A stretch of 64,000 nucleotides of DNA. Source: Gemmatimonadales bacterium (lineage in GTDB: Bacteria; Gemmatimonadota; Gemmatimonadetes; Gemmatimonadales; GWC2-71-9). The notes under the pieces were generated by a model, which worked only from the letters and a program-made list of their open reading frames with translations, did not search any database and was not told where the DNA came from. The stretch spans positions 83,986-147,985 of the forward strand of contig JAWKQM010000011.1 of NCBI GenBank assembly GCA_041390145.1. Direction: 5' to 3'. Positions 34,484-44,965 of this stretch are shown piece after piece (the stretch's first letter is position 1; every line of letters starts with the position of its first letter). Position numbers and translations under genes: made by a program.

Positions 34484-35725
34484 GTGGACGTTGCTCGCGT
34501 CAAACCGCCCAATAAGCGCCGCCCCCTCTACATAGGACTGGGGGCCGTGCTCCTCGTTGTCATGGTCGTCATGGGGCAGTTGAAGCCGGCCGCGCCGAGC
34601 GTCGAGCGCCCGACACTGTCCATCGATTCGGTGGTGTCGGGTCCGATGGTCCGCGAGGTGCGCGCCCCTGGTTCGCTGGTGCCGGAACAGATCCGGTGGA
34701 TCTCGGCGGTGGCGCCGGGCCGGGTCGAGAAGAAGCTGGTGCAGCCGGGCGAGCATGTCACCGCCAACACGGTGCTGATGGAACTGAGCAATCCCGACGT
34801 CGAGATCCAGCTGTTGCAGGCGGAGCGTCAGCTGACCGATGCGCAGGCCCAGCTGGTCGCCCTGCAGGTCAGTCTCGAGACCCAGCGCCTGAACCAGGCC
34901 GGCATCGTGGCCCAGACGCAGTCCGAGTACCTCGAGGCGAAGCGGAACGCCGACGCCGCCAACGCGATGGTGGACCAGAAGCTGATCTCGGTGTTCGAGG
35001 CGAAGAAGGCGAAGGAACACGCCACCGAAATGACGGAGCGGCTGTCCATCGAACAGCAGCGACTCAAGCTGATTACCGACAACATCCCCGCCCAGCTCTC
35101 CGTGCAGCGCGAACAGGTGGAGCGCCTCAAGGCGGTGGTCCGCTTCCAGCGCTCGCTGGCCGGCGCCATGATCGTGCGGGCCGGCGCCAACGGCGTGCTG
35201 CAGGAGCTTCCGCTCGAGGTCGGCCAGTTTGCGCAGAGCGGCACCACCATCGCCAAGGTGGTCCAGCCTGACAAGCTGAAGGCGGTCCTCCGGGTGCAGG
35301 AGAACCAGGCGCGGGACGTGGCGCTCGGCCAGTCCGCCGTGATCGACACCCGCAACGGCCTGGTGCGCGGGCGGGTGTCGCGCATCGACCCGTCGTCCTC
35401 CGGCGGGATGGTCACGGTGGACGTGGCCCTCCTCGATTCGCTGCCCAAGGGGGCGCGGCCCGACCTGAGCGTCGACGGCACCATCGAGATCGAACGGCTC
35501 GGCCAGGTGCTGCACGTCGGGCGGCCGACCTACGGGCAGGCCAACAGCACCATCGGCCTCTTCCGCCTTTCACCGGACGGGGATGAGGCGGAGCGGGTGC
35601 AGGTCACCCTCGGCCGCACCTCCGCCAACGCCGTCGAGATCGTGTCGGGCCTGCAGGCCGGTGACCAGGTGATCCTGTCCGACATGACCCGCTTCGGCTC
35701 CGTCGACCGCGTCCGCATCAAATAG
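34484..35725 (+). CDS. HlyD/RND-type periplasmic adaptor protein
   Basis: The 413-residue protein (GTG start) has one N-terminal transmembrane helix (about residues 15-31). It then shows a lipoyl-like half (APGRVEKKLVQPGEHVTAN), a long alpha-helical hairpin (about 105-225, Gln/Glu/Leu-rich) and the second lipoyl half (RAGANGVLQELPLEVGQF). Beta-barrel and membrane-proximal parts follow. It would connect inner-membrane MacB-like transporters to an outer-membrane channel, though no TolC gene is nearby. It is the first gene of the block that continues with an ATPase after 60 bp. Confidence 0.9.
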   Translation: MDVARVKPPNKRRPLYIGLGAVLLVVMVVMGQLKPAAPSVERPTLSIDSVVSGPMVREVRAPGSLVPEQIRWISAVAPGRVEKKLVQPGEHVTANTVLMELSNPDVEIQLLQAERQLTDAQAQLVALQVSLETQRLNQAGIVAQTQSEYLEAKRNADAANAMVDQKLISVFEAKKAKEHATEMTERLSIEQQRLKLITDNIPAQLSVQREQVERLKAVVRFQRSLAGAMIVRAGANGVLQELPLEVGQFAQSGTTIAKVVQPDKLKAVLRVQENQARDVALGQSAVIDTRNGLVRGRVSRIDPSSSGGMVTVDVALLDSLPKGARPDLSVDGTIEIERLGQVLHVGRPTYGQANSTIGLFRLSPDGDEAERVQVTLGRTSANAVEIVSGLQAGDQVILSDMTRFGSVDRVRIK

Positions 35726-35785
35726 TCCGTGCACATTGACCACTCCTGACCTCGCGCATTTCTGCCTCTCTCCGGAGTTCTTGCC

Positions 35786-36499
<714 letters not shown>

Positions 36500-36512
36500 G
36501 AAGGAGCACCCC

Positions 36513-38984
36513 GTGGCCCCGATCGCCAGCACGCTCCGGTACGCCCTCCGCACGCTTCGGCGGAGCCCCGGCTACGCATTCATTGCCATCCTGACGCTGG
36601 GGCTGGGGATCGGCGCCAACACCGCCATCTTCTCGGTCATCAACGCGGTGGTGCTGCGGCCGCTGCCCTACGCCGAGCCCGACCGGCTCGTGGTCGTGAG
36701 CCACCTCTATCCCTCCCTGTCCAACCTGGTCGCGGGGGTGTCGGTCCCCGGATTCCTGGAGTACGAGAAGCAGCATCAGGCGTTCAGCGCCATGACCGCC
36801 TACACCGGTTGGGGGCCGACACTCACCGGGCATGGCGACGCCAGTCGCCTCCAGGCACGCCGGGTGGCGGGCGATTACTTCGCGACGTACGGAGTGCAAC
36901 CCGCCCTCGGCCGGGCGCTCCGCGCGGACGAGTCGGTCGCCGGCAGCGAACATGTCGTGGTGCTCAGCGACCCATTCTGGCGCAAGGTCTACGGGGCCGA
37001 CCCGAGCATCATCGGACAGCGGATGCTCCTCAACGGCGAGAGCTACGAGATCGTCGGGGTGATGCCGCCGTCGTTCACGTCGATGCTCAACCGCGCCGTC
37101 GATCTCTGGACGCCCCTCGCCTTCACGCCGGCGCAGGTGGCCGGATCATGGGGCCATGAGTTCCTGGGCATGACGGCACGAATCAGGGAGGGGGTGTCCC
37201 TCGAAACGGCCCAGTCGGAAATGCACGCGCTCGCCAGCCAGATCAAGGTGGACCACCCGGATCAGTTTCCGGAGGACTGGGACCTCAGGCTCTCGCCGCT
37301 CAGCGACGTGGTCACCTCCGTCGGCATGCGGCGCGCGATGTTCGTGCTGCTCGGGGCGGTGGTCCTGGTGCTGCTCATCGCCTGTGCCAACGTGGCCAAC
37401 CTGCAGCTGGCGCGCGCGGCAAGTCGGTCGCGCGAGATTGCGGTCCGTGTCGCTCTCGGCGCGTCGCCGCGCGACCTGATCCGTCAGCTGCTGACGGAGA
37501 GCATGGTGCTGGCGCTCGCCGGCGGCGTGCTCGGCGTCCTCTTTGCCCTCTGGGGCGTGCCGGCGCTGATGTCACTCAACGAGAGCAACCTGCCGTCGGC
37601 ATCCGCCATCGGGATCGACGGCATGGTGCTGGCCTTCACCCTGGGGCTTTCCCTCCTCACGGGACTGGTCTTCGGCCTTGCCCCCGCCATGCGCGTCTCG
37701 CGCACCTCGCTCCAGGAGTCGCTGAAGGAAGGCGGCCGGGGCGCCGCCGGGGATCGCGGAGGGCTGACGCTCCGTCGGGGCCTGGTGGTGGCCACCGTCG
37801 CACTCGCGCTGACGCTTCTCGTCGGTGCCGGGCTCCTGACCCGTTCCTTTTCGCAGCTGCTCCAGGTGGACCCAGGCTTTCGTCCGGACCACCTCCTGAC
37901 CTTCAACCTGGCGCCACCGGACGCCAAGTATCCGAACGATACGGCGCGCGTCGCGTTCTTTGACCGGGCCATCCAGGCGATCACGGCGCAACCAGGAGTG
38001 ATCTCCGTCGGCGCCACCTCCGTGCTCCCCTTCACCAACAACGGAAGCACGCGGTCCTTTAATGTTGAAGGCCACGTGGTCCCGCCCAAGGGGAACATGC
38101 CCTGGGGCGACTTCCGGATCGTGACGCCCGACTACCTGGCCGCGATCGGGGCACCGCTCCTCAAGGGCCGCTTCTTCACCGCACAGGACGTGGCGGGGAC
38201 GCCAGATGTGGTGATCGTCGACCAGGAATTCGCCCGGACCTACTGGCCGGACGCTGATCCAATCGGCAAGCGCATCACCTTCAACGACTTTACCGACTCG
38301 ACCATCACCTGGATCACGGTGGTGGGTGTCGTCGGGCATACCATGCACGAAGGGCTCGACGCCGAGAGGCGGATCCAGTACTACCTCCCGCTCGCACAGG
38401 CCGGCAACGAATTCATGGCATTCGCGGTGCGCACCACCACCGACCCGCTTGCGGCTGTGAGTGGGGTGCGTGAGGCGCTCAAGTCGGTCGATCCCGATGT
38501 GGCCCTCGCCAATATCAACACGATGGACGAGCTGGTGTCGACCAGCACCGGCCCCCGGCGCTTCTCCATGGTGCTGCTCACGGTCTTCTCGCTCCTGGCG
38601 GCGGCGCTGGCCGCCATCGGGCTCTACGGCGTCATGGCCTTCACCGTGGCCCAGCGGACCCAGGAACTCGGCGTGCGCCTGGCCCTCGGCGCAACGCCAG
38701 GCTCGGTCCAGCGGATGGTCATGGGGCAGGGGATGCGACTCGCGCTGGTCGGCGTCGGCTTCGGCCTGGTGGCGGCGGTGGCCCTCACCAACCTGCTGAA
38801 GGCACTGGACAGCCAGGCCGCCGTGGGCGCCACCGACCGGCTCCTGTTCAAGGTCTCGGCGCACGATCCACTCACCTTCATCGCGATTCCGCTGCTGCTG
38901 CTGGCGGTCACCCTGGTGGCGAGCTGGGTGCCGGCGCGCCGCGCGACCGCGCTGGACCCGGTGGAGGCGCTGCGCGGTGAATAG
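36513..38984 (+). CDS. MacB/FtsX-type ABC permease (ADOP family)
   Basis: The GTG at 36513, with AAGGAG 6 bp upstream, gives the normal N-terminus of the family (APIASTLRYALRTLRRSPGY), so the longer open frame is not used. The 823-residue protein holds two MacB core/FtsX units, the first with IACANVANLQLARAASRSREI and the last with GLYGVMAFTVAQRTQELGVR. It ends in VPARRATALDPVEALRGE. It is intact and follows its ATPase gene directly. It overlaps the next permease gene by 8 bp. Confidence 0.93.
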   Translation: MAPIASTLRYALRTLRRSPGYAFIAILTLGLGIGANTAIFSVINAVVLRPLPYAEPDRLVVVSHLYPSLSNLVAGVSVPGFLEYEKQHQAFSAMTAYTGWGPTLTGHGDASRLQARRVAGDYFATYGVQPALGRALRADESVAGSEHVVVLSDPFWRKVYGADPSIIGQRMLLNGESYEIVGVMPPSFTSMLNRAVDLWTPLAFTPAQVAGSWGHEFLGMTARIREGVSLETAQSEMHALASQIKVDHPDQFPEDWDLRLSPLSDVVTSVGMRRAMFVLLGAVVLVLLIACANVANLQLARAASRSREIAVRVALGASPRDLIRQLLTESMVLALAGGVLGVLFALWGVPALMSLNESNLPSASAIGIDGMVLAFTLGLSLLTGLVFGLAPAMRVSRTSLQESLKEGGRGAAGDRGGLTLRRGLVVATVALALTLLVGAGLLTRSFSQLLQVDPGFRPDHLLTFNLAPPDAKYPNDTARVAFFDRAIQAITAQPGVISVGATSVLPFTNNGSTRSFNVEGHVVPPKGNMPWGDFRIVTPDYLAAIGAPLLKGRFFTAQDVAGTPDVVIVDQEFARTYWPDADPIGKRITFNDFTDSTITWITVVGVVGHTMHEGLDAERRIQYYLPLAQAGNEFMAFAVRTTTDPLAAVSGVREALKSVDPDVALANINTMDELVSTSTGPRRFSMVLLTVFSLLAAALAAIGLYGVMAFTVAQRTQELGVRLALGATPGSVQRMVMGQGMRLALVGVGFGLVAAVALTNLLKALDSQAAVGATDRLLFKVSAHDPLTFIAIPLLLLAVTLVASWVPARRATALDPVEALRGE

Positions 38985-41394
38985 CCGCCTGGCCGGGGTC
39001 CGGCTTGCAGTGCGAGGCCTGGCGCGCTCACCGGGCTTCACCTTCGTCGCGCTCGCAACCCTGGCGCTCGGGATCGGCGCCAGCACCGCCATGTTCACGG
39101 TGGTCCGTGCGGTCCTGCTCCGCGAACTCCCCTTCGAGCGCCCCGACGAACTGGTCCAGGTGGGGCACACGCGGCCGAATCGGGGGGCCGTCTTCGGTGG
39201 CTTCTCGCCGCAGGACTTTGACGATGTGCGCGCCGCCTCAGACAAGTTCAGTTCGCTCTCGGCCTTCTTCTACCTCCCCGGCCTCGGCACCCGAAACCTC
39301 ACGGGACTGGGCGAACCGCAAAACGTCGCGGCCGTCATGGCCGACGGCCAGTTCTTCGGGACGCTTGGCGTCTCGGCGGTGCGGGGCAGGACCTTCGACG
39401 CCACCGACGACGTTCCCGGCGCCAACCAGGTCGTCGTCCTCAGCGACGCATTCTGGCGGAATACGCTCGGCGGTGATCCGGACGTCATCGGCCGGGCGGT
39501 CGAGCTCGACGGCCAGCCCTTCGAGGTCATCGGTGTCATGGCGCCGGACTTCGCCTTTCCCTCGGCCGAGCCCCAGATCTGGCTGCCTCTTTCGCTCATC
39601 ACGGATAACCAAATTCCCCATGTCCGGCAGGTGCGCTGGCTCAATGCCGTGGCCCGGCTGGCTCCTGGCGTGACCGAATCGGCCGCCCGGGCGCAGGTCG
39701 GCGATGTGATGGCGCGGCTGGCGCAGGAGTATCCGGAGAGCAACACCGATTGGAACACGCCTGCCCTGCGTCCGGTCAGGGAATACCTGCTCGGCAAGGT
39801 CCGCGCGCCGCTGGTCGCCCTGATGGCCGCGGTAGCGCTCGTGATGCTCATCGCGGCCGTCAACGTGGCGCACCTCGTGCTTGCCCGCGGCCTGGGCCGA
39901 GCCGGGGAACTGTCGATTCGCGCGGCGCTCGGCGCTACGCGGGCGCGCCTGGTCGGTCAACTGCTGCTGGAGAGCGCCATCCTCGCGACGGCCGGGGCGG
40001 CCGCCGGGCTGCTGCTCGCCTGGCTCGCCGCCCCGCTGCTCACCTCGGTGGCCACGGGGACGCTCCCGCGCGCCGGCGAGATCACCGTCGACCCCACGGT
40101 GGCGGGCTTTGCGGTCCTCGCCGGGATTGCGACCTTCCTGATTGTCGGGGTCGTCCCGGCGTTCCGCAGCGCCCAGCCAACGGCGGGAACCGCGCTCCGC
40201 GAGGGACGCGGACAGACGAGCGGCAGTCATCGCCTGGCGGCAGGCCTCCTCGCGGCGGAAAGCGGGTTCGCGGTTCTTCTGCTGTGCGGCACGGCCCTGA
40301 CGCTCTCGAGTCTCTGGAAGCTGACCCACGTCGACCCGGGGTTCTCCGCGGATCACGTGGTGTCCCTGCGGCTCGTGCTCCAGGGCGGTCGGTATGAGGC
40401 CCGCGGATATCCGGAAACCTTCCGGCGGACCCTTCTCGAGCGGCTCGCCGACATCCCAGGTGTGCTCGCCGTCGGTGGCGGCAAGCGGGCGCCGCTGACC
40501 GGGGGCGGCGAGCCCTACGAGCTTCGCGTGACGCGGGAGGGAGGCGTCGTCGATACAATCGCGCCGGCGGCGGGGACCTACATCGTCACCCCGGGGTATT
40601 TCGAGGCGCTCGCCATCCCGATGCTGGCGGGACGGGAGTTCACCGCGGCGGATACCTCGGACGCACTGCTTCCCATTGTGGTCAGCGCCAGCCTGGCGCG
40701 GCAGGTGTGGCCGGGGCGGCCGGCCGTCGGGGAGCGCTTCCGGATGGGGGGGAGTGATGCGGTCGTCGTCGGGGTCGCCACCGACGTGCGCCACGAGAGC
40801 CTCGATCGCCCCGCCGAATCGGTGGCCTATGCGCCGCTGGCCATCTTCCAGCGCTCCGCCTTCAACGGCTTCGTGCGGGTCGCGGGTTCCCCGCTGAACT
40901 ATGTTGCCGCCGTGCGGGAGGTGGTGCGCGAACTCGACCCCGACCTGCCGATCGGCGACCTCGGCCCCCTGACGTCTCAGATCGAGTCCTCGGTGTCGCA
41001 GCCTCGCCTCTTTACGTCCCTGGTGGCGATGTTCGGCGCGGCGGCGCTGCTGCTCGCCTCGCTCGGGATCTACGGGGTGGTGGCGCAGGGGGTGGCGCGG
41101 CGCCGGAAGGAGATCGGCATTCGCATGGTCCTCGGCGCCCGCGCCGTGGCCGTCACCCGCCTGGTCGTCGGCGGGGCGCTGCGCGCCACCCTGCTTGGCT
41201 CGGCGATCGGCATGGCACTCTTCGTGGTGGTATCCCGGCTGCTGCAGAGCCAGCTCTACGAAGTGCGCGCCACCGATCCCCTCCTCCTGGCGCTCTCGGG
41301 AGCCGTCTTGCTGGGCACGGCCTGGCTCGCGGCGTGGGTCCCGGCGCGACGGGCGGCATCCATCGACCCCATCATCGCGCTCCGCAGCGAATAG
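38977..41394 (+). CDS. MacB/FtsX-type ABC permease (ADOP family)
   Basis: The 805-residue intact permease starts at a GTG inside the end of the previous gene. It has the same double-unit layout, but its first inner motif is diverged (IAAVNVAHLVLARGLGRAGEL). It also carries a different C-terminal FtsX segment (GIYGVVAQGVARRRKEIGIR). Two unlike permeases with two ATPases suggest either two transporters or a heterodimer sharing the HlyD adaptor. Confidence 0.93.
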   Translation: MNSRLAGVRLAVRGLARSPGFTFVALATLALGIGASTAMFTVVRAVLLRELPFERPDELVQVGHTRPNRGAVFGGFSPQDFDDVRAASDKFSSLSAFFYLPGLGTRNLTGLGEPQNVAAVMADGQFFGTLGVSAVRGRTFDATDDVPGANQVVVLSDAFWRNTLGGDPDVIGRAVELDGQPFEVIGVMAPDFAFPSAEPQIWLPLSLITDNQIPHVRQVRWLNAVARLAPGVTESAARAQVGDVMARLAQEYPESNTDWNTPALRPVREYLLGKVRAPLVALMAAVALVMLIAAVNVAHLVLARGLGRAGELSIRAALGATRARLVGQLLLESAILATAGAAAGLLLAWLAAPLLTSVATGTLPRAGEITVDPTVAGFAVLAGIATFLIVGVVPAFRSAQPTAGTALREGRGQTSGSHRLAAGLLAAESGFAVLLLCGTALTLSSLWKLTHVDPGFSADHVVSLRLVLQGGRYEARGYPETFRRTLLERLADIPGVLAVGGGKRAPLTGGGEPYELRVTREGGVVDTIAPAAGTYIVTPGYFEALAIPMLAGREFTAADTSDALLPIVVSASLARQVWPGRPAVGERFRMGGSDAVVVGVATDVRHESLDRPAESVAYAPLAIFQRSAFNGFVRVAGSPLNYVAAVREVVRELDPDLPIGDLGPLTSQIESSVSQPRLFTSLVAMFGAAALLLASLGIYGVVAQGVARRRKEIGIRMVLGARAVAVTRLVVGGALRATLLGSAIGMALFVVVSRLLQSQLYEVRATDPLLLALSGAVLLGTAWLAAWVPARRAASIDPIIALRSE

Positions 41395-41446
41395 CGCCCC
41401 GCGTGCGGCTACATTTCCGACTCCTCATTACTCCGGCAGGATTCTC

Positions 41447-42112
41447 GTGATCCGACTCGTCAACCTCGAGAAGACGGTCCCCACCCGACCGTCACCGACT
41501 TACCTGCTCCGCCAGATCACGATGTCGGTGTCGCGCGGTGAGTTCGTCACCATCATGGGTCCGTCGGGCGCCGGCAAGTCCACGCTGCTCTCCATTCTCG
41601 GCATGCTCGACGCCGACCACAGCGGAGAGTTCTGGTTCAACGACCAGGCGGTGCACGCGTTGTCGCCCAGGAACCGGCACGCCCTGGCGCGGGCCTCGAT
41701 CGGGTTCGTCTTCCAGAAGTACCACCTCCTCGACGACCTGACGGTCGCCGAAAATCTCGACGTGCCCCTCGGGTACCGGAACGTCCCGTCGAAGGAACGT
41801 CAGGCCATCGTGGCCGACACGCTGGACCGGTTCAACATTGTCGGGAAGAAGGACCTCTTCCCGTCCCAGCTTTCGGGCGGCCAGCAGCAGCTGGTCGGCG
41901 TGGCCCGCGCGGTCATCGCCAAGCCGGCGCTGCTCCTGGCCGACGAGCCGACCGGCAACCTCCACTCCGAGCAGGGGCGCGAAATCATGGAGCTGTTCCG
42001 GACCCTCCACCGCGCCGGCACCACGATCATCCAGGTGACCCACTCCCACGAGAACGCCCAGTATGGGGACCGGATTGTCCGCCTCAATGACGGATGGCTC
42101 GTGACGGAGTAG
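41447..42112 (+). CDS. Second MacB-type ABC transporter ATP-binding protein
   Basis: The GTG at 41447 yields the usual start (IRLVNLEKTV) and a 221-residue ATPase; the longer frame covers the end of the previous gene. Walker A is GPSGAGKST, the signature LSGGQQQLVGVARAV and Walker B LLLADEPTGNLHS. It differs enough from the first ATPase to be a separate paralogue. It precedes the response regulator gene by 12 bp. Confidence 0.93.
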   Translation: MIRLVNLEKTVPTRPSPTYLLRQITMSVSRGEFVTIMGPSGAGKSTLLSILGMLDADHSGEFWFNDQAVHALSPRNRHALARASIGFVFQKYHLLDDLTVAENLDVPLGYRNVPSKERQAIVADTLDRFNIVGKKDLFPSQLSGGQQQLVGVARAVIAKPALLLADEPTGNLHSEQGREIMELFRTLHRAGTTIIQVTHSHENAQYGDRIVRLNDGWLVTE

Positions 42113-42124
42113 ATTCCCTTCCTG

Positions 42125-43489
42125 ATGGGAACTCAAGCGCCCCGCATCCTCGTCGCCGATGACCAGGCGGACATCCTGCAGGCCCTCCGCCTGCTCCTCC
42201 GGCAGGAGGGGTTTGCGGTCGAGACGGCGGCCTCCCCCGCCGGCGTGCTCGCCGCGCTGGAGCGCTCGGAATTCGACGCCCTCCTGATGGACCTCAACTA
42301 CACCCGTGACACCACCTCCGGCCGCGAAGGGCTCGACATCCTCGCCCGGATCCGTCAGCTCGATGCGTCCCTCCCGGTCGTCGTCATGACGGCGTTTGGC
42401 AGCGTGGAGGGCGCCGTGGAGGCGATGCGGCAGGGCGCGCGGGACTACCTCGAGAAGCCGTGGGACAACACCCGGCTCGTCGCCCTGCTCCGCACCCAGG
42501 TGGAACTGGGCCGCGCCCTGCGCCTGGGCCAGCGGCTCGAGGGTGAAAACCAGGCGCTGCGCGGCGCGGGCATTCCTGATCTCGTGACCGAATCGCCCGC
42601 GATGCGCGCCACCGCCCGGCTGATGGAGCGGGTGGCGCCGTCCGACGCCAACGCGCTGATCCTTGGCGAGCACGGCGTCGGCAAGGAGATTGCCGCGCGC
42701 TGGCTGCATGCCGCCAGTGAGCGCGCGGGCCGGCCGATGATAACCGTCAACGTCGGCGGGCTCTCCGAGGGGGTGTTCGAGAGCGAGTTGTTCGGACACC
42801 TCAAGGGGGCGTTCACCGACGCGAAGACCGACCGCATCGGGCGCTTCGAGCTGGCGGATCGCGGCACGCTCTTCCTCGACGAGATTGCCAACATCACCCC
42901 CAGCCAGCAGGCCAAGCTCCTCCGGGTGCTCAATACCGGGGAGTTCGAGCGGGTTGGCTCCTCCCGGACCAGGACCGTGGCCACCCGCGTGTTCAGCGCA
43001 ACCAACGCCGATATCCGCGGTGAAGTGGCGGCCGGCCGGTTCCGGGAAGACCTGCTCTACCGGCTCAACACGGTCGAGATCGTGATTCCCGCCCTCCGTG
43101 ACCGCCGCGAGGATATTCCCCATCTCGCCGCCTATTTCCTCGCCAAGTACGCGGCGCACTATCGGAAGCCGATCCAGGGTTTCGATCCCGACGCGATGGC
43201 CATGGTGCTGAGCTACGGATGGCCCGGCAACGTCCGGGAGCTCGACCACGCCATCGAGCGTGCCGTGCTGCTGGCCGACGGCGTGCAGCTGCGCGTGAGC
43301 GACCTGTCGCTGGCGCCGCAGGAGAGCGCGAGCGTCCAGCTCGACCAGATGACCCTGGAGCAGGTGGAGCAGGTCCTGATCCAGAAGGCGCTGGTACGGA
43401 CGGGGCACAACGTGTCGGAGGCCGCCAAGGCACTGGGGCTCAGCCGCAGCGCGATGTACCGGCGGCTGGAGCGGTACGGACTGCAGTAG
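42125..43489 (+). CDS. Sigma-54-dependent NtrC-family response regulator
   Basis: The 454-residue regulator has a receiver domain with phosphoacceptor Asp56 (ALLMDLN). Its AAA+ domain has Walker A GEHGVGKE (181-188) and Walker B GTLFLDE. A C-terminal Fis-type helix-turn-helix follows (NVSEAAKALGLSRSAMYRRL). The sigma-54-contacting loop reads GAFTDA rather than GAFTGA. Such regulators bind upstream sites and activate -24/-12 promoters. The three motif-promoter pairs at 29.1, 31.7 and 34.3 kb are its likely targets. The kinase gene follows after 3 bp. Confidence 0.94.
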   Translation: MGTQAPRILVADDQADILQALRLLLRQEGFAVETAASPAGVLAALERSEFDALLMDLNYTRDTTSGREGLDILARIRQLDASLPVVVMTAFGSVEGAVEAMRQGARDYLEKPWDNTRLVALLRTQVELGRALRLGQRLEGENQALRGAGIPDLVTESPAMRATARLMERVAPSDANALILGEHGVGKEIAARWLHAASERAGRPMITVNVGGLSEGVFESELFGHLKGAFTDAKTDRIGRFELADRGTLFLDEIANITPSQQAKLLRVLNTGEFERVGSSRTRTVATRVFSATNADIRGEVAAGRFREDLLYRLNTVEIVIPALRDRREDIPHLAAYFLAKYAAHYRKPIQGFDPDAMAMVLSYGWPGNVRELDHAIERAVLLADGVQLRVSDLSLAPQESASVQLDQMTLEQVEQVLIQKALVRTGHNVSEAAKALGLSRSAMYRRLERYGLQ

Positions 43490-43492
43490 GCC

Positions 43493-44878
43493 GTGATCTC
43501 CCAGCCCTCACGCCTGGTGGCGATTGCGGCCGCGGCGGCCCTGCCCGCCGTGGTGGTGGCGCTTGGGCTACTCTGGTTTGGGCCGTATGAACCGCGCCTG
43601 CAGTGGAGCGCCACGCTGGCCATCTTCGCCTGCCTGTTCGCGGGCCTGACCATCCTCCACACCCGCGTCATCCGCCCGCTGCAGACCATCTCCAACCTCC
43701 TGGCCGCGATGCGGGAGGGGGATTTTTCCCTCCGCGCGCGGACCCTCGATCCCGACGACGACATCGGCCTGCTCTACCTCGAGGCGAACGCGCTCGCCGA
43801 CCTGCTCCGCGGGCAGCGGCTCGGCGTCATCGAGGCGACGGCACTGGTGCGGACCGTCATGGCGGAGATCGACGCCGCCGTCTTCACCTTCGACGACGCC
43901 ACCGGCACGCTGGTGTTCGTGAACCGTGGCGGGGAGCGGCTCCTCGACGAGTCCGCCAAGCGGCTGGTGGGGCGGCACGCCTCGGCGCTCGGTCTCGCCG
44001 ACTGCCTCGAGGGAGAAACACCGCGCGTGCTCGACCAGCGCGGCGCGTACGCCAACCGATGGGAGCTGCGTCGCAGTTCATTCCGGCAGGACGGTCGCTC
44101 CCATACGCTGGTGCTGCTGACGGACGTGCACCGGGCGCTGCAGGCGGAGGAACGCGAGGCCTGGCAGCGCCTCATTCGTGTGCTTTCGCACGAGATCAAC
44201 AATTCGCTTGCGCCGATCCGGAGCTTTGCCGGGTCGCTGCGGGCCCTGGTCGATCGGACCGCACGCGACCCCGAGAGCGACGCCGATCTCCGCGAGGGGC
44301 TCTCGGTCATCGAGCAGCGGGCCGAATCGCTGGGCCGCTTCATTGCCGCCTATGCCCGCCTCGCGCGGCTTCCCCGCCCAGTCCTGCGGCCGATGTCGGT
44401 GTCCGAATGGGTGTCGCGGGTCGTGACGATGGAGGCGCGCCTTGCCGTGACCATCACGCCGGGCCAGGACGGCGAGGTGATGGCCGACCGCGACCAGCTG
44501 GACCAGCTCCTGATCAACCTGGTGCGGAACGCGGTGGACGCGGTGGCGGACACCGGAGGCGGGGTCGAGGTGCGATGGGAGCTCCGCCGGGACGAGGTGG
44601 AGCTGGTGGTGGAGGACGAGGGGAGCGGGCTGGCGGGGACGGAGAATCTCTTCGTGCCCTTCTATACCACCAAGCCCGGGGGCTCAGGCATCGGGCTGGC
44701 GCTGTCCCGGCGCATCGCCGAGGCGCATGGCGGGACGCTGGTGCTGGAGAACCGGGGGGACGTGACCGGGTGCCGGGCCATCCTCCGGTTGCCGAGGGCG
44801 CCGCAGTTCCGGGAGACGGCGGGGGCGTTCCGGTCGGGGAGCTACCAGGCGGTGAGCCGACCCCAGCCTCTCCAATAG
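43493..44878 (+). CDS. Membrane sensor histidine kinase, partner of the NtrC-type regulator
   Basis: The 461-residue kinase (GTG start) has two transmembrane helices (about 9-28 and 37-58) with almost no periplasmic loop. A HAMP domain and a PAS-like region (about 115-215) follow, then the phosphoacceptor segment RVLSHEINNSLAPIRSF with His233. The ATPase domain shows LINLVRNAVDAV, DEGSGLAG and GSGIGLALSRRIAEAHGG. The minimal outside loop suggests it senses the membrane itself or a transporter state. Confidence 0.93.
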   Translation: MISQPSRLVAIAAAAALPAVVVALGLLWFGPYEPRLQWSATLAIFACLFAGLTILHTRVIRPLQTISNLLAAMREGDFSLRARTLDPDDDIGLLYLEANALADLLRGQRLGVIEATALVRTVMAEIDAAVFTFDDATGTLVFVNRGGERLLDESAKRLVGRHASALGLADCLEGETPRVLDQRGAYANRWELRRSSFRQDGRSHTLVLLTDVHRALQAEEREAWQRLIRVLSHEINNSLAPIRSFAGSLRALVDRTARDPESDADLREGLSVIEQRAESLGRFIAAYARLARLPRPVLRPMSVSEWVSRVVTMEARLAVTITPGQDGEVMADRDQLDQLLINLVRNAVDAVADTGGGVEVRWELRRDEVELVVEDEGSGLAGTENLFVPFYTTKPGGSGIGLALSRRIAEAHGGTLVLENRGDVTGCRAILRLPRAPQFRETAGAFRSGSYQAVSRPQPLQ

Positions 44879-44885
44879 TCGGGGT

Positions 44886-44914
44886 GGAAACCTTTTGGGG
44901 ACTTGGAGCGTCTA
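44886..44914 (+). promoter_or_regulatory. ECF (RpoE-like) promoter before the PadR-permease pair
   Basis: The -35 element GGAAACC (44886-44892) and -10 element CGTCTA (44909-44914) are 16 bp apart, close to the consensus of RpoE-type sigma factors. The spacer begins TTTTGGGGAC, identical to the promoter at 52785. A short ATAC-TAAG-GTAT dyad at 44926-44937, just past the start point, may be the PadR site. Confidence 0.65.
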
Positions 44915-44965
44915 CTACACATAAGATACTAAGGTATTAGACAGTCACCCGTCGCCGAGGTTGCT

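Noticed and set aside
44926..44937. ATAC-TAAG-GTAT dyad as a definite PadR operator
   Set aside because: Arms of only four bases are too short to be sure; kept only as a comment on the promoter.
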